DNA from: Natronococcus roseus
GTDB lineage: Archaea > Halobacteriota > Halobacteria > Halobacteriales > Natrialbaceae
Assembly: GCF_043677095.1 (NCBI RefSeq)
Contig: NZ_JBHLJR010000002.1
Span: 434,001 to 498,000 of the forward strand
Direction of reading: 5' to 3'
DNA: 64,000 nt
Shown here: positions 1-9,152 of the stretch, piece by piece
Position numbering within the stretch: the first letter of the stretch is position 1
Layout: each line of letters starts with the position of its first letter
Translations under genes and position numbers: made by a program
Notes under the pieces: model-generated
Databases searched by the model: none
Seen by the model: the letters and a program-made list of their open reading frames with translations, nothing else
What the model was told of the DNA's origin: nothing

Positions 1-1106
1 GCCTGGTAGCGCTGGCCCTCGTTGGTCGGCTCCGGAATCACGCGAGCGGAGAAGACGACCTTGTCACCCTCGTCCAGCTCGTAGGGGGTCTCACCGCGGG
101 CCATCCGGGTGAGCAACGCGCGAGGCTCGCCCTGGTGGCCCGTCACGATCGGCAGGAAGTTGCCCTTCCCGTCGTTCATGATCCGCTCTAGGGTCTGGTC
201 GATGGATCGGCGATAGCCGACCATCTCGACGTCCGACGGGAAGTCGATACCGACCTGCCTTGCGGTACCGGAGTACTGCTCCATCGATCGGCCGAGCAAG
301 ATTGGCTGCCGGCCGATCTCTCGCGCGAACTCGATGATGGATTTGACCCGCGCGATGTGACTCGAGAACGTCGAGGTGATGATCCCACCGTCGTAGTCCT
401 CCATGCTGTAGAGGACGTCCCGGAGGTGTTCGCGGGCGACGCTCTCGCTGGGGGTCCGTCCCTTTTTGTTCGCGTTCGTACAGTCCTCGATGTAACACAG
501 CACGCCGTTGCCCTCGCGACCGATCTCGCGGAACCGCTCCATGTCGATCGGGTCACCGATGACGGGCGTGTGGTCCATGCGCTTGTCTAGTCCGTAGACG
601 ATCGCTCCCTCGGGCGTGTGAAGCACGGGGTTGATCGCCTGGACGATCGAGTGGGTGACGTTGACGAACTCGAGTTCGCAGCCGTGATCGCCGATCGACA
701 TCGTTCCGCCGGCGTCCATCTCGACGATGTCGTTGTCGAAGCCGAACTTCTGCTCGTCCTCGACCTCCTCCCGGACCAGTTCGCAGGTAAACGGCGTCGC
801 CACGACCGGTGCGTCGTACCGGTGGGCCAGTTTGGAGATGGCGCCGATGTGATCCAGGTGGCCGTGGCTCGGGACGATCGCCTGAACGTCGCCCTCGAGG
901 TCGCTCATGACTCGATCGTCGGGGATCGCGCCCATGTCGATCAGATCCAGACTGTGCATCCCCTCGGTCCGGAGGTTGTCGTGAATGAGGACCTTCGACA
1001 GGTTCAGTCCCATATCGAAGATCACGATGTCGTCGCCGGCGCGAACCGCGGTCATCTGTCGGCCGACTTCCTCGTATCCGCCAATCGTTGCAATTTCGAT
1101 TTCCAT
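1..1106 (-). CDS. rnj: Ribonuclease J (archaeal aRNase J), C-terminus outside window
   Basis: This is a metallo-beta-lactamase-fold RNase J, a 5'-3' exonuclease acting in mRNA and rRNA turnover. The 368 visible residues begin MEIEIATIGGYEEVGRQ, the usual RNase J opening, and carry the metal-binding HGHLDH motif at residues 81-86. A GDPID region and the beta-CASP stretch follow (THSIVQAI, later GHQGEPRA near residue 335). The frame is open to the left edge, so the C-terminal part lies outside the window. The ATG at 1106 is chosen because the family motif starts right after it. Family identity is well supported; exo- versus endonuclease activity is known for the family, not seen here. Confidence 0.93.
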   Translation of the reverse strand, partial: MEIEIATIGGYEEVGRQMTAVRAGDDIVIFDMGLNLSKVLIHDNLRTEGMHSLDLIDMGAIPDDRVMSDLEGDVQAIVPSHGHLDHIGAISKLAHRYDAPVVATPFTCELVREEVEDEQKFGFDNDIVEMDAGGTMSIGDHGCELEFVNVTHSIVQAINPVLHTPEGAIVYGLDKRMDHTPVIGDPIDMERFREIGREGNGVLCYIEDCTNANKKGRTPSESVAREHLRDVLYSMEDYDGGIITSTFSSHIARVKSIIEFAREIGRQPILLGRSMEQYSGTARQVGIDFPSDVEMVGYRRSIDQTLERIMNDGKGNFLPIVTGHQGEPRALLTRMARGETPYELDEGDKVVFSARVIPEPTNEGQRYQ

Positions 1107-1321
1107 TGGTAGACCCGATCATAGCAGTCCCATCGAACAGTCCCGGAGCCCGAACGGCTGCGGTCGGAGGAACGAAACGGCCGGTGACGTGAGAATTCAC
1201 GTCCTTGGCGTTACGCTGTTCCCGACTGTGCCAAGGACAGCGCCTCTTTCGGTTACTCGGACGATGACGTCCCAGACGTAAGTACTCCCGGGATCCCACC
1301 GAGAAACTGTGCAGCGATCGG

Positions 1322-2794
1322 TCAGCCGAGCCAGTCGGCGAACGGTTCGCCGGCAGTCGCCCGCCGGATGTACGTCCGCTGCATCCCCGCGACGGCGCTC
1401 TCGAACGTCTCCCCGTCCTCGAGCCGGCGTCGAACCTCGCGGCGTTTCCACGCGCTCGGGGCCGTCCGGGCCTCCCACCGAGCCTCGATCGGCTCGAGCA
1501 GAGCGTCGACACGCGTGGACTCGAGGCCGCGGTCGCCGAGTCCGAGTCGAGCCAGTTCGAACAGCTCCTCGTAGATTTCGTCCGGTTCGCCGGTTCGGGT
1601 TCCGCCGCGGGTGACCCACTCGAGATCGGCCTCGAACCCGTTCTCGACGGCCGCGTAGAACGACTCGCGGGCGGCCGTCCAGGGGAGCGTCGCGACGGGG
1701 TGGTCGGTCGCGACGATTCCATGGACGAGCCCGGCGACCAGCGCTTGAAGGCCGATCACGTCCGCAACGGTGGGCTGGGCCGCGAGCGGTCGGTACTCGA
1801 GGCGGGGGCCGTCGGGACCGAGGATCGGTCGAATCCACCGCCAGCAGGTGCCCTGCTTGTGCAACAGCTCCCAGTAGTCGTCGGCGAACCCCTCGCGGGG
1901 CTCGTCGAGGTTCCACTCGCGCAGCGCGGGGACACACGGACGGTCCGCGACAATCCGATCGATCGCGTCGGCGGGCGTCTCGAGGTCCCGGGGGAACCGG
2001 ACCTTCCCCGGGTCGCGGACGTTCATGGACTCGAACACCGGGACGCGAAGCTCGACCGGTCCCTCGAGGGCGGTCTCGGGGTCGTCGTACAGCTCCGGCG
2101 GCAGGAACGGCGCGTTCGCCGCTAGGGCGAGTACGGGACCCGCCGTACGCAACGCGGCGTTGAAGGTGTCGGGAAAGCTCGGAGTCGGCACCTGGAGGTG
2201 TACCTGCATCGAGGCGGCCAGTGACTCGACGAGGATCGTCGGGAACGACCGCCGACAGCCCGCGACGTCGAGTTCGACCGGGCCGTGAGCGGTGATATCG
2301 GCGTCGAGCGCGTAGTAGCGCGGCCTGGGTGCGACGTTCGTCGGAACGCGGCTGCCGTCCGCGTCGCGGTCGATCGCGCTCAGGTAGACTCGAGCCCCCT
2401 CGGACGACGGGATCGTCCACATTCCGTCGGTGACAAACCGCAGCTCCTCGCGTTTGCACGCTCGCCCTACCGCGTCGACGCGATCGGCGAGCTCGCCCGC
2501 CTGCGTCTCGAGACCCGTCGAATCGAACGGCGAGGCGGGGGTGTTCACCTCCGCGTTGTGTCGGCCGAGCTCGCGTTCGCAAACGCCGTCGAACGCCGGC
2601 TCGGGAACGGTCGCGAGTCGCCCCTCGGCGTCGACGGCGTATCCCTCGAGCTCGAGACCGAGACGGTATCCGCCCTCGAACGCGCCCGCCGCGAACGCCT
2701 CGCGAAGCGCGTCGGCCTGTGCGTCTACCCGGCGGGCGAACTCGGCGCGGGTGCGGTCCCGCCGCGTCGCGCGAACGAACTCCCCGGGGTCCAT
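1322..2794 (-). CDS. Glutamate-cysteine ligase, GCS2 family
   Basis: A 490-residue GCS2-type carboxylate-amine ligase. Family members join glutamate to cysteine with ATP, and haloarchaea use gamma-glutamylcysteine as their main low-molecular-weight thiol. Supporting stretches are GLELEGYAV near residue 45, NAEVNTP near 83, and MQVHLQVPT near 194, equivalent to the metal/substrate-binding core of the family. A TATA-like GATTAATG lies about 28 nt upstream of the ATG, so the message is probably leaderless. A near-palindrome with arms TGTG and CACA at 2810-2821 sits between that box and the start and could be an operator. The exact acceptor substrate is not fixed by sequence. Confidence 0.8.
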   Translation of the reverse strand: MDPGEFVRATRRDRTRAEFARRVDAQADALREAFAAGAFEGGYRLGLELEGYAVDAEGRLATVPEPAFDGVCERELGRHNAEVNTPASPFDSTGLETQAGELADRVDAVGRACKREELRFVTDGMWTIPSSEGARVYLSAIDRDADGSRVPTNVAPRPRYYALDADITAHGPVELDVAGCRRSFPTILVESLAASMQVHLQVPTPSFPDTFNAALRTAGPVLALAANAPFLPPELYDDPETALEGPVELRVPVFESMNVRDPGKVRFPRDLETPADAIDRIVADRPCVPALREWNLDEPREGFADDYWELLHKQGTCWRWIRPILGPDGPRLEYRPLAAQPTVADVIGLQALVAGLVHGIVATDHPVATLPWTAARESFYAAVENGFEADLEWVTRGGTRTGEPDEIYEELFELARLGLGDRGLESTRVDALLEPIEARWEARTAPSAWKRREVRRRLEDGETFESAVAGMQRTYIRRATAGEPFADWLG

Positions 2795-3022
2795 CCCTCG
2801 TATATGAAGTGTGTTAGCACATTAATCTACTCGGTCGACGGAGTTGGAATGGGCCTCGAGCGAACGGGCAACCACCTTCGCTCGGATGTGGACCCCGTTT
2901 CGGCAGCTCCAAAGCTGTCATGAGTTAACTACTGGCAGTGGATTACTGTTCCGGCTTCCTTCATAGGATGAAACCGGACGTCGCGATTTACCAGCCGTCG
3001 GTTCGGTTCAACGAGTGGACCG

Positions 3023-4396
3023 ATGGTCGACACACCACGACGGACGTTCGTACGACGGCTCGGCGCTGCCGGTATCGCAACGACGGGACTTGCCCAGGGC
3101 GTGGCAGCCGAGGACTCGGAGACGAATCGGAGCGGCGATCGGACGCGCGGCCGACTCGACAAGCTCGGACAGGCGCTCCCGCCGGGAGCGAATCCGGACC
3201 ACGTCACCTACACCTTCGGCCACGTCAGCCCGGACGGAACGTGGGGCGCGGTCAGCAGCTTCCCGGAAGACGGGAACGTGATAAGCTCGCTGTACGACCT
3301 CTCGGACCTCGAGGACCCAGAACTCGTTCACGAACTCGGCCCGCCAAACGACATGACCCGCTCGAACGATATCAAGTTCGACCCTCACCGCGAGGGGATC
3401 TATATTCGGTCGCTCGAGGCCGACGACGAGGGGCCGCTCGACGATCCCGTCGCCGACACCGAGGGGCTCGAGGGGATCGAGGTCGTCGACTTCAGCTGCG
3501 AGGAGGGAACGCCGACCGATCCCGAGGTCGTCGCCACCCTCGAGACGCCGTACACGGGCGTCCACAAGCTCACCGACCATCCCGAGGAGACGGTGCTGTA
3601 CCTGGTCGACAAGCGACCGGACGGCCCGGGGATCATCGGGGTCGATTTCAGCGATCACCGGAATCCGACCGTCGAGGCCCAGTTCGGGCCGGACGGCTAC
3701 TGCCACGACATGGAAGTCGACACCGTTCGCGACGCGCTCCACGCCGCCTACATCTTCGGGGACAACGTCGGCTACGCTACGTTCGACATCTCCGACCCGC
3801 TGAACCCGACGCAGCTGGGCTTTTTCGACTACGACGACCAGCCCGACTACGAGACCGTCGGCGAGCCCGGCTTCGAGCTGGCCCACCAGATCCACCCCGA
3901 ACCGAAACGCGACCTCGCGATCATGGGTGACGAGGTGTTCGATACGATCCCGGGCGGGAAACACGTCTTCGACATCGGCTGGGGCGAGGGGAGCCTCGAG
4001 GACCCGAAGCCGATCGCGTTCATGGGCTCGCCGGACGCCCGCGAACAGGAGGAGGGCCAGGGCGTCTGGACGACACACTTCCACGACGTGATCTACGACC
4101 GCGGCGAGGTCCTGCTGGTCGACGGGGGCTACACCCAGGGAACGTGGGTCGCCAACATCACCGATCCCTGCGATCCGACCCCGACCGAACGCTACGCCAC
4201 GGACGACGGGATCGACGACGTCGAACCCTACTGCTGGTCGGCCTACTACAACGAGGCTCGCGAGTTCGCCTTCGCGGCCGACTCGGGAACCGGCGCCTAC
4301 ACGTTCGAGGTCTCGGCGCTGCCGGCCCGCGGCGAGGACTGTGGCGGCCCCGACGGCCACTTCGACCTCGACGCGATCCTCGATGACGAGGCGTGA
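3023..4396 (+). CDS. Tat-exported LVIVD-repeat beta-propeller protein
   Basis: A 457-residue protein with a twin-arginine signal (RRTFVRRLG, residues 6-14, then a short Ala/Gly-rich stretch ending AVAAED). The body consists of repeats of the LVIVD type, such as GIEVVDFS, GIIGVDFSDHRNP, YATFDISDPLNPTQLG and TWVANITDPCDPTP, which fold as a beta-propeller in surface proteins. No catalytic residues are obvious, so a binding or structural role outside the membrane is likely. A TATA-like GATTTACC lies about 33 nt before the ATG. Neighbours give no functional link. Export is well supported, function is not. Confidence 0.75.
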   Translation: MVDTPRRTFVRRLGAAGIATTGLAQGVAAEDSETNRSGDRTRGRLDKLGQALPPGANPDHVTYTFGHVSPDGTWGAVSSFPEDGNVISSLYDLSDLEDPELVHELGPPNDMTRSNDIKFDPHREGIYIRSLEADDEGPLDDPVADTEGLEGIEVVDFSCEEGTPTDPEVVATLETPYTGVHKLTDHPEETVLYLVDKRPDGPGIIGVDFSDHRNPTVEAQFGPDGYCHDMEVDTVRDALHAAYIFGDNVGYATFDISDPLNPTQLGFFDYDDQPDYETVGEPGFELAHQIHPEPKRDLAIMGDEVFDTIPGGKHVFDIGWGEGSLEDPKPIAFMGSPDAREQEEGQGVWTTHFHDVIYDRGEVLLVDGGYTQGTWVANITDPCDPTPTERYATDDGIDDVEPYCWSAYYNEAREFAFAADSGTGAYTFEVSALPARGEDCGGPDGHFDLDAILDDEA

Positions 4397-4562
4397 CCGG
4401 TTCTCGGCCCGATTGCTCGAGGACCGAGGCGTCGCTACGGCGCTCGAGAGCGAACGACGACGTTCGGCCGAAGATGGGACCGAACTCGCCGAAAGCGGTA
4501 GGAAAGAGCAGAAAGAGAGAGGCAATCGTTGCCGTCCTCACTGCGTGACGGCCCACACCGTC

Positions 4563-4712
4563 TCAGTAGCCGAAGTAGACGTCGAGCGCGAGACCGGTCG
4601 TGACGAGGAGGGTAAACGCGATGACGAAGGCGAGCAGCGCGGTCTGACGCTGGAGAAGCGGTTCGTACGATTCAACATCAGGAGTGCCTGGAAGATAGGG
4701 CTTTGTCCTCAT
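4563..4712 (-). CDS. Small single-pass membrane protein
   Basis: A 49-residue protein with a hydrophilic N-terminal 25 residues and one membrane helix (ALLAFVIAFTLLVTTGLALDV) near the C-terminus. The inner ATG at 4712 is preferred to a start at 4772 because a TTTATG box lies about 25 nt upstream, giving a leaderless start, and the longer version adds residues unlike the rest. It stands alone between two longer genes. No family recognised. Confidence 0.5.
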   Translation of the reverse strand: MRTKPYLPGTPDVESYEPLLQRQTALLAFVIAFTLLVTTGLALDVYFGY

Positions 4713-4823
4713 GTATGGATAAAGGAACTGCAGGCATAAAGTGTTATTTCGAGCTGCGTCACCACTACTCACTTGCGAAACCGTGTTTTGAGAATCGTCA
4801 ACACATCCCTGAGTGATCGGCGA

Positions 4824-6020
4824 TTAGTATTCGATCGAGACGAACACGACGAGGAAGATCACGCCGGCGAGGGCGCCGATACCGAGGAACGCCTCGTCGA
4901 AGTAGCCGCGGTCGGCGATCGCACCGAAGACGACCGGACTCGCCGCGCCGATCGCGAGGTAGACGGTTCGAAGCGCGCCCAGACTCGTCCCCTGGGTCCC
5001 GTCCGGCAGTCGCTGCGTGAGATCGGAGATCACGACCGTCTCGAACCCGAGGAGGCTGCTCGCGAACACGGTCACGAGGACGAACGCCCAGAGGGTTCCG
5101 ACGAACGGAAGTACGAGGAGGGCCAGCCCGGCTGAACTGACGACCACCAGCAGCGGGACTCGGACGCCGAGACTATCGTAGGCGCGGCCGGCGATCGGCT
5201 TCAACAGGATCCCGAGCGCGAAGAAAAAGCCGAACAGCGCGGCCGCCGTCTGCGCCGAGAACCCGCGCTCGTCGATCAGGTACGTCGGGTAAAACCCCAT
5301 GAACGCCTGGATGATCACTCCCCACAGCACGAGCAGCAGGGTTCCGCGAAGCACCACCGGCTGCGACAGCGTCGGGGCGATGTCCTCGAGCGAGAACTGC
5401 TCGCGAAGCGGCGTCGACGCGGTCGGCTGGCTCGGAAGCGTCCACCAGAGCCCGACCGCGGCGACCGCGAAGAGGGGAACGGCGAACCCGAACCCGTACT
5501 GCCAGCCGACCGTGACGGCGAGGACTCCGGCGAGCGGCGGCATCACCGCGTTGCCGACGTCGCCGGCGGCCATCGTCGCACCCGTCGCCGTGCCGAGCTG
5601 GTCGGGGTAGATCTTGTCGAGGATCGTAAACCTAGAGACGCCGTACAGGGCGGTTCCGGCGCCGAACAGGGCCGTGGCAGCGAAGAGGACGACCCCCGAA
5701 TTCGCGAGGACGACGAGCGCGAGCATCGCCGCCGCGAGCACGGAGCTGGCTATCAGCAGAATGCGTTCTCCCGCCCAGTCGGCGAGGATACCGCCGGGGA
5801 GCTGTCCGAACGCGTACGCGATCCACAGCACCGTCAGGAGGAAGCCGGCGGTCGTGAGCGTGAGCCCGTACGAATCGCGGATGTGGGGCAACAGCGTCGG
5901 GTAGATCATCCGAACGCTGATCGACAGGAACCAGCCGAACGCGACGGCGAGCAGAATCTTCCCGCGCCCGTCACTTCGGAGGTCGGCAATCGCGTCCGTC
6001 ACCGTCGATCGATAGTCCAC
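4824..6020 (-). CDS. MFS transporter
   Basis: A major facilitator superfamily carrier of about 398 residues with roughly 12 membrane helices. The loop 2-3 motif appears as GQLPGGILADWAGERILL, and the mid-protein loop precedes the second six-helix half (PIAGRAYDSLGVRVPLL). The GTG at 6020 fits a CAATACC box about 25 nt upstream and leaves a short N-terminus before helix 1. A GTG at 6071, adding 17 residues, is the alternative. It is most like haloarchaeal MFS proteins of unknown substrate. It is convergent with the exported protein region to its left and has no partner genes. Confidence 0.82.
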   Translation of the reverse strand: MDYRSTVTDAIADLRSDGRGKILLAVAFGWFLSISVRMIYPTLLPHIRDSYGLTLTTAGFLLTVLWIAYAFGQLPGGILADWAGERILLIASSVLAAAMLALVVLANSGVVLFAATALFGAGTALYGVSRFTILDKIYPDQLGTATGATMAAGDVGNAVMPPLAGVLAVTVGWQYGFGFAVPLFAVAAVGLWWTLPSQPTASTPLREQFSLEDIAPTLSQPVVLRGTLLLVLWGVIIQAFMGFYPTYLIDERGFSAQTAAALFGFFFALGILLKPIAGRAYDSLGVRVPLLVVVSSAGLALLVLPFVGTLWAFVLVTVFASSLLGFETVVISDLTQRLPDGTQGTSLGALRTVYLAIGAASPVVFGAIADRGYFDEAFLGIGALAGVIFLVVFVSIEY

Positions 6021-6098
6021 GACGGGGAACGCTCGGTTTCGGTATTGAGTCTTGCGACCTCCGTCGGCCACCGGCGGACAAGCCGACGCCGCGTTCGC

Positions 6099-7457
6099 TC
6101 AGTGTCCGCTTCGGCGCATCGTCCAGAGATCGTCGAAGTCGATCACTTCGACGTCGTCGCCCTTGTCGTCGATGTGCTCGAGCAGGTCCTCGTACGCCGA
6201 TTCGGACATCGTGTTGTCCTGATCGAAGGCGTGGAAGTTCAGAATCGTACACTGACGGTGCTGCGCTGCGAGGTCGACACACCGCTTTGCGATCTCCAGA
6301 TCGTGGCCGATCGTCCGGGGCATCACCAGCGGATCGAAGCCGGTGACGCCGGTGAGGTTGGCGTCGCCAGCCTGGTTGAACCCGCCCGCGTAGTAGTAGT
6401 TCGAGACGATATCGAGCACCCGATCGTCGAAGTCGTTGTGCGGGAAGACCAGGTAGTGACCGCCCTCGAGTTCCTCCTGGACGGCCCAGTTCTTGTCCGT
6501 GCGCAGTGCGTCGTCGAGATCCTCGTCGCTGAGGTCCGAGAACTCGGTATGGGTCCCGTGGGCGACGATCTGGTCGCCAGCATCCTGGCGCTCCTTGAGC
6601 TGGTCGACCGTCATGATTCCCTCGCGCTGGTCTCTGGTCCACTGTCGGACGGCGGCCTGGACGGCGTTGACGCCGTACTCGTCGTGAAGCGGGCTCGCCA
6701 CGTCGTAGAAGTCGTCGAAGCCGTCGTCCCAACAGAGCATCACGTATCCCGCTTCGGGTTTCTCGTGGGTGCGAAGGTCGTCGACCCAGACCTCCGCGTC
6801 TCCGGTGTTGTGGACGATGATCTGAACGGTGTCGACGGCATCGCGCTCGAGCGGCGTCGAGCTCTGCTCGAAGAAGCCGGGACAGGTGCGGAACCAGCCG
6901 ACATCGGACGTCCGATACGTGACCGATCGAAGCTGGTGGCTGGCGTACCCGCCGTAGATGTCCTGGATCTGGATCTCGATCGCGACGTTGCCCGGCGTCG
7001 ACGTCCGGACGGCCATCGAGAGATCGAGATCGCTCATATCCGTCGTCTCGAACTCCGTTTCGACGACGGCGTTTCCGCCGTCCTCGGCCGTCAGCCTGAG
7101 ACTCTGGGAGCCGTCGAAGTACGTCTCCTCGTCGGGTTCGGCCGATCCGTCGACGACGTCCCAGTCGTCGAACTCTTCGAAATCCTCGAGCCCGTCGCCG
7201 GGCTGTCCGTACTCCTCGCGGCTATCGTACTCCGTCTCGAGCGCAAGTTCGGGAGGTTCGACGCCGTCTTCGGTGTCCGTTCCGGTACCGTTCGAATCGT
7301 CGCCATTGCCGTCTCCGTCTCCGTCTCCGTCGCCGTCCCCGTCGTCGCCGTTCGAGAGCGCGGAGTTCATCTGGTCTACGCAGCCGGCCATAGCCGCGAG
7401 CGCCGTCACACTCGAGGTAGCGAGGAACCGTCGTCGGCCGTTGGGTTTCTCCGTCAT
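6099..7457 (-). CDS. Polysaccharide deacetylase-domain lipoprotein
   Basis: A 452-residue exported protein. It has a twin-arginine signal (RRRFLATSS) ending in a lipobox AMAGC at residues 21-25, so it is probably lipid-anchored outside the cell. A low-complexity Asp-Gly linker (residues about 37-52) follows. A carbohydrate-binding-like beta domain (FDGSQSLRL, IQIQDIYGG, VWVDDLRTHE) comes before a NodB-type deacetylase domain (YVMLCWDDGFDDF, then AHGTHTEFSDL with the metal-binding His residues). A TATA-like TATATAAC lies about 35 nt upstream. A role in trimming surface glycans is inferred from the family. Confidence 0.8.
   Translation of the reverse strand: MTEKPNGRRRFLATSSVTALAAMAGCVDQMNSALSNGDDGDGDGDGDGDGNGDDSNGTGTDTEDGVEPPELALETEYDSREEYGQPGDGLEDFEEFDDWDVVDGSAEPDEETYFDGSQSLRLTAEDGGNAVVETEFETTDMSDLDLSMAVRTSTPGNVAIEIQIQDIYGGYASHQLRSVTYRTSDVGWFRTCPGFFEQSSTPLERDAVDTVQIIVHNTGDAEVWVDDLRTHEKPEAGYVMLCWDDGFDDFYDVASPLHDEYGVNAVQAAVRQWTRDQREGIMTVDQLKERQDAGDQIVAHGTHTEFSDLSDEDLDDALRTDKNWAVQEELEGGHYLVFPHNDFDDRVLDIVSNYYYAGGFNQAGDANLTGVTGFDPLVMPRTIGHDLEIAKRCVDLAAQHRQCTILNFHAFDQDNTMSESAYEDLLEHIDDKGDDVEVIDFDDLWTMRRSGH
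7309..7343 (-). repeat. In-frame GAC-GGN hexanucleotide repeat
   Basis: About six copies of a 6-nt unit (CCGTCT and variants on the plus strand) encode the Asp-Gly linker after the lipobox of the deacetylase lipoprotein. A repeat of this kind can change length by replication slippage in steps of two residues without breaking the frame. Confidence 0.7.
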
Positions 7458-7654
7458 CGTAATAGTAGAATTTCCTGACAGTCTATTTGTTATATAGTAA
7501 TTATCAACCGAGAGCGCGGCTCCTATATATCAATCAAAGTCAGTCCGAAAAATGGAGGCATAAAATTTCTCGAGCACGATACTCCAAGAGTAAGTTCGGG
7601 TTTGCTTGTCGTTCGCGGAGTTAGTTTCTTGTTATTTACGGTCCTGTTCCGGGC

Positions 7655-8902
7655 TCATCGGGTCGGTGGGAGTCGATACGTCCTCGCTCCGAACGCGATC
7701 CGACCGGTGACTACGAGCCTGTGCCGGATCGTGGCGAACCCGCTGAAACGTCTCTCGGAAGGGACGTGGCCGCACCGGTCGTCGCCCCGGACGTCGACGA
7801 GCAGGAACGCTCGAGACGCGTCCCCCGTTTCCGGCTCGAGTTCGGTGTAGACGCCGCGCTGGTCGAGGGCGCCGACGACGTCGGCTCCCGCCTCGAGTGC
7901 GGCGATACGCTCGGGACCCTCGTACCGCCAGCGTTCGGATCCGTCGGCGTCGTACGCGGTCACGCCGCCGTCCCGGTCGCCGACGTACAACGCCTCGTCG
8001 GAACCCCGGACTGCCTGTACGAAGCCGTCGGTCTCGTCGTCCCGTTCGTCGTCCGCCCGGTCGCTGGAAATCCGATCCCGAATCGAGCCGCGTTCCGGAT
8101 CGAACGCAACCAGCATCCCGTCTTCGCGGGGGAGCCACGCGTTCCCGGCGAACGAAACCGGTCTGGAGCCCCAGTCGACGGCTCCCTCGAGGTCGGTCTC
8201 CCACTGTCGGTCCCCCGTCGCGGGATCGATACCGATCACGGTTCCCGCCCGCGTGGCGACGACGACCGTCCCCTCGAGCAGCGCGAGCCCGTTCGAGACC
8301 GGTGCGTCGAGCTCGACCGCCCACCGGAGTTCGCCCTCGCTCGCCGAGACGCCGACGACGGCGTTCGATCCCTCGAGCTCGTCGTGATCCGGATCGGTGA
8401 CGGAGGCGACGACGGTGTCGTCTCGGACGAGCGTCGCGACGCCCATGTGTCCCTCGACGTTGCCGCCCGCGTCGAACTCCCACTCGAGGCCTCCGGTCTC
8501 GCGGCCGAACGCGAGCAGCGTGTTCGCGCCGGTCGAGGCGAACACGCGGTCGTCGGTCGGTTGGGGGCGTCCGATCCCGCCCGCGAGTTCGCGCCTGGCG
8601 ACCCACTTCGGCTCCCCGCTCGGCTCGAGCGCGAGCAGCCGGAACATCCGGGATCCGGAGCTCATCTGTACGATTCCCGCACCACCGCCGACGAAGACCG
8701 TCCCGCCGTCGACGACCGGTTCCGACCAGGCGTCGGACGTCGACTCCCAGAACTCCCGGTCCGGCTCGAGGTACTCCGGGCAGTCCGGTGCGCCGGAGCC
8801 GCGGACGTACCAGTACCCACCTCCGGCAGCGGCGGTCCCGGCGCCCAACACGCCGAGCAGCTGCCGTCTGCTGAGCGACTCCATACCCTCAAAATCACAC
8901 AT
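7655..8902 (-). CDS. PQQ-like beta-propeller exported protein
   Basis: A protein of about 415 residues made of repeated PQQ-type blades (FGRETGGLEWEF, SASEGELRWAVEL, IDPATGDRQWETDL, YDADGSERWRYEG). The N-terminus has a twin-arginine-like signal (SRRQLLGVLGAGTAAAGGG). The ATG at 8902 is chosen because a TATATTTT box at 8921-8928 lies about 23 nt upstream. An inner ATG at 8884 would still keep the signal. The last 45 residues (from about DDRCGHVP) are basic and unlike the acidic body, so the C-terminus may be shifted. No PQQ cofactor use is implied; haloarchaeal members often act as assembly or binding scaffolds. Confidence 0.72.
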   Translation of the reverse strand: MCDFEGMESLSRRQLLGVLGAGTAAAGGGYWYVRGSGAPDCPEYLEPDREFWESTSDAWSEPVVDGGTVFVGGGAGIVQMSSGSRMFRLLALEPSGEPKWVARRELAGGIGRPQPTDDRVFASTGANTLLAFGRETGGLEWEFDAGGNVEGHMGVATLVRDDTVVASVTDPDHDELEGSNAVVGVSASEGELRWAVELDAPVSNGLALLEGTVVVATRAGTVIGIDPATGDRQWETDLEGAVDWGSRPVSFAGNAWLPREDGMLVAFDPERGSIRDRISSDRADDERDDETDGFVQAVRGSDEALYVGDRDGGVTAYDADGSERWRYEGPERIAALEAGADVVGALDQRGVYTELEPETGDASRAFLLVDVRGDDRCGHVPSERRFSGFATIRHRLVVTGRIAFGARTYRLPPTR

Positions 8903-9122
8903 AACAATGAAAGTCTTCTGAAAATATAGGTCTGGGCGGATCGAAGGGGAAACGCGCGCTGCGTTCCGTTCGGCCCGCCTCGAGTCACCCCACGGGCACG
9001 GTAAACGGCTCTCGAACCGGAACCCGGGCCACAGATGCGCTCCCGAAGGCGGGACGGTCTCGATGCGTACTCGTCGCCTCACGGACGGCGTGGGTCTACG
9101 CTCCACGGAAGAGCGGCGAACG

Positions 9123-9128
9123 CTTAAG
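9123..9128 (+). promoter_or_regulatory. TATA-like box of the aldehyde oxidoreductase gene
   Basis: CTTAAG about 27 nt upstream of the ATG at 9153 is the right distance for a leaderless haloarchaeal transcript. It argues for that ATG over the upstream in-frame ATG at 9063. Confidence 0.5.
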
Positions 9129-9152
9129 CCTCTCATTCGTGATTGGTCGTTC

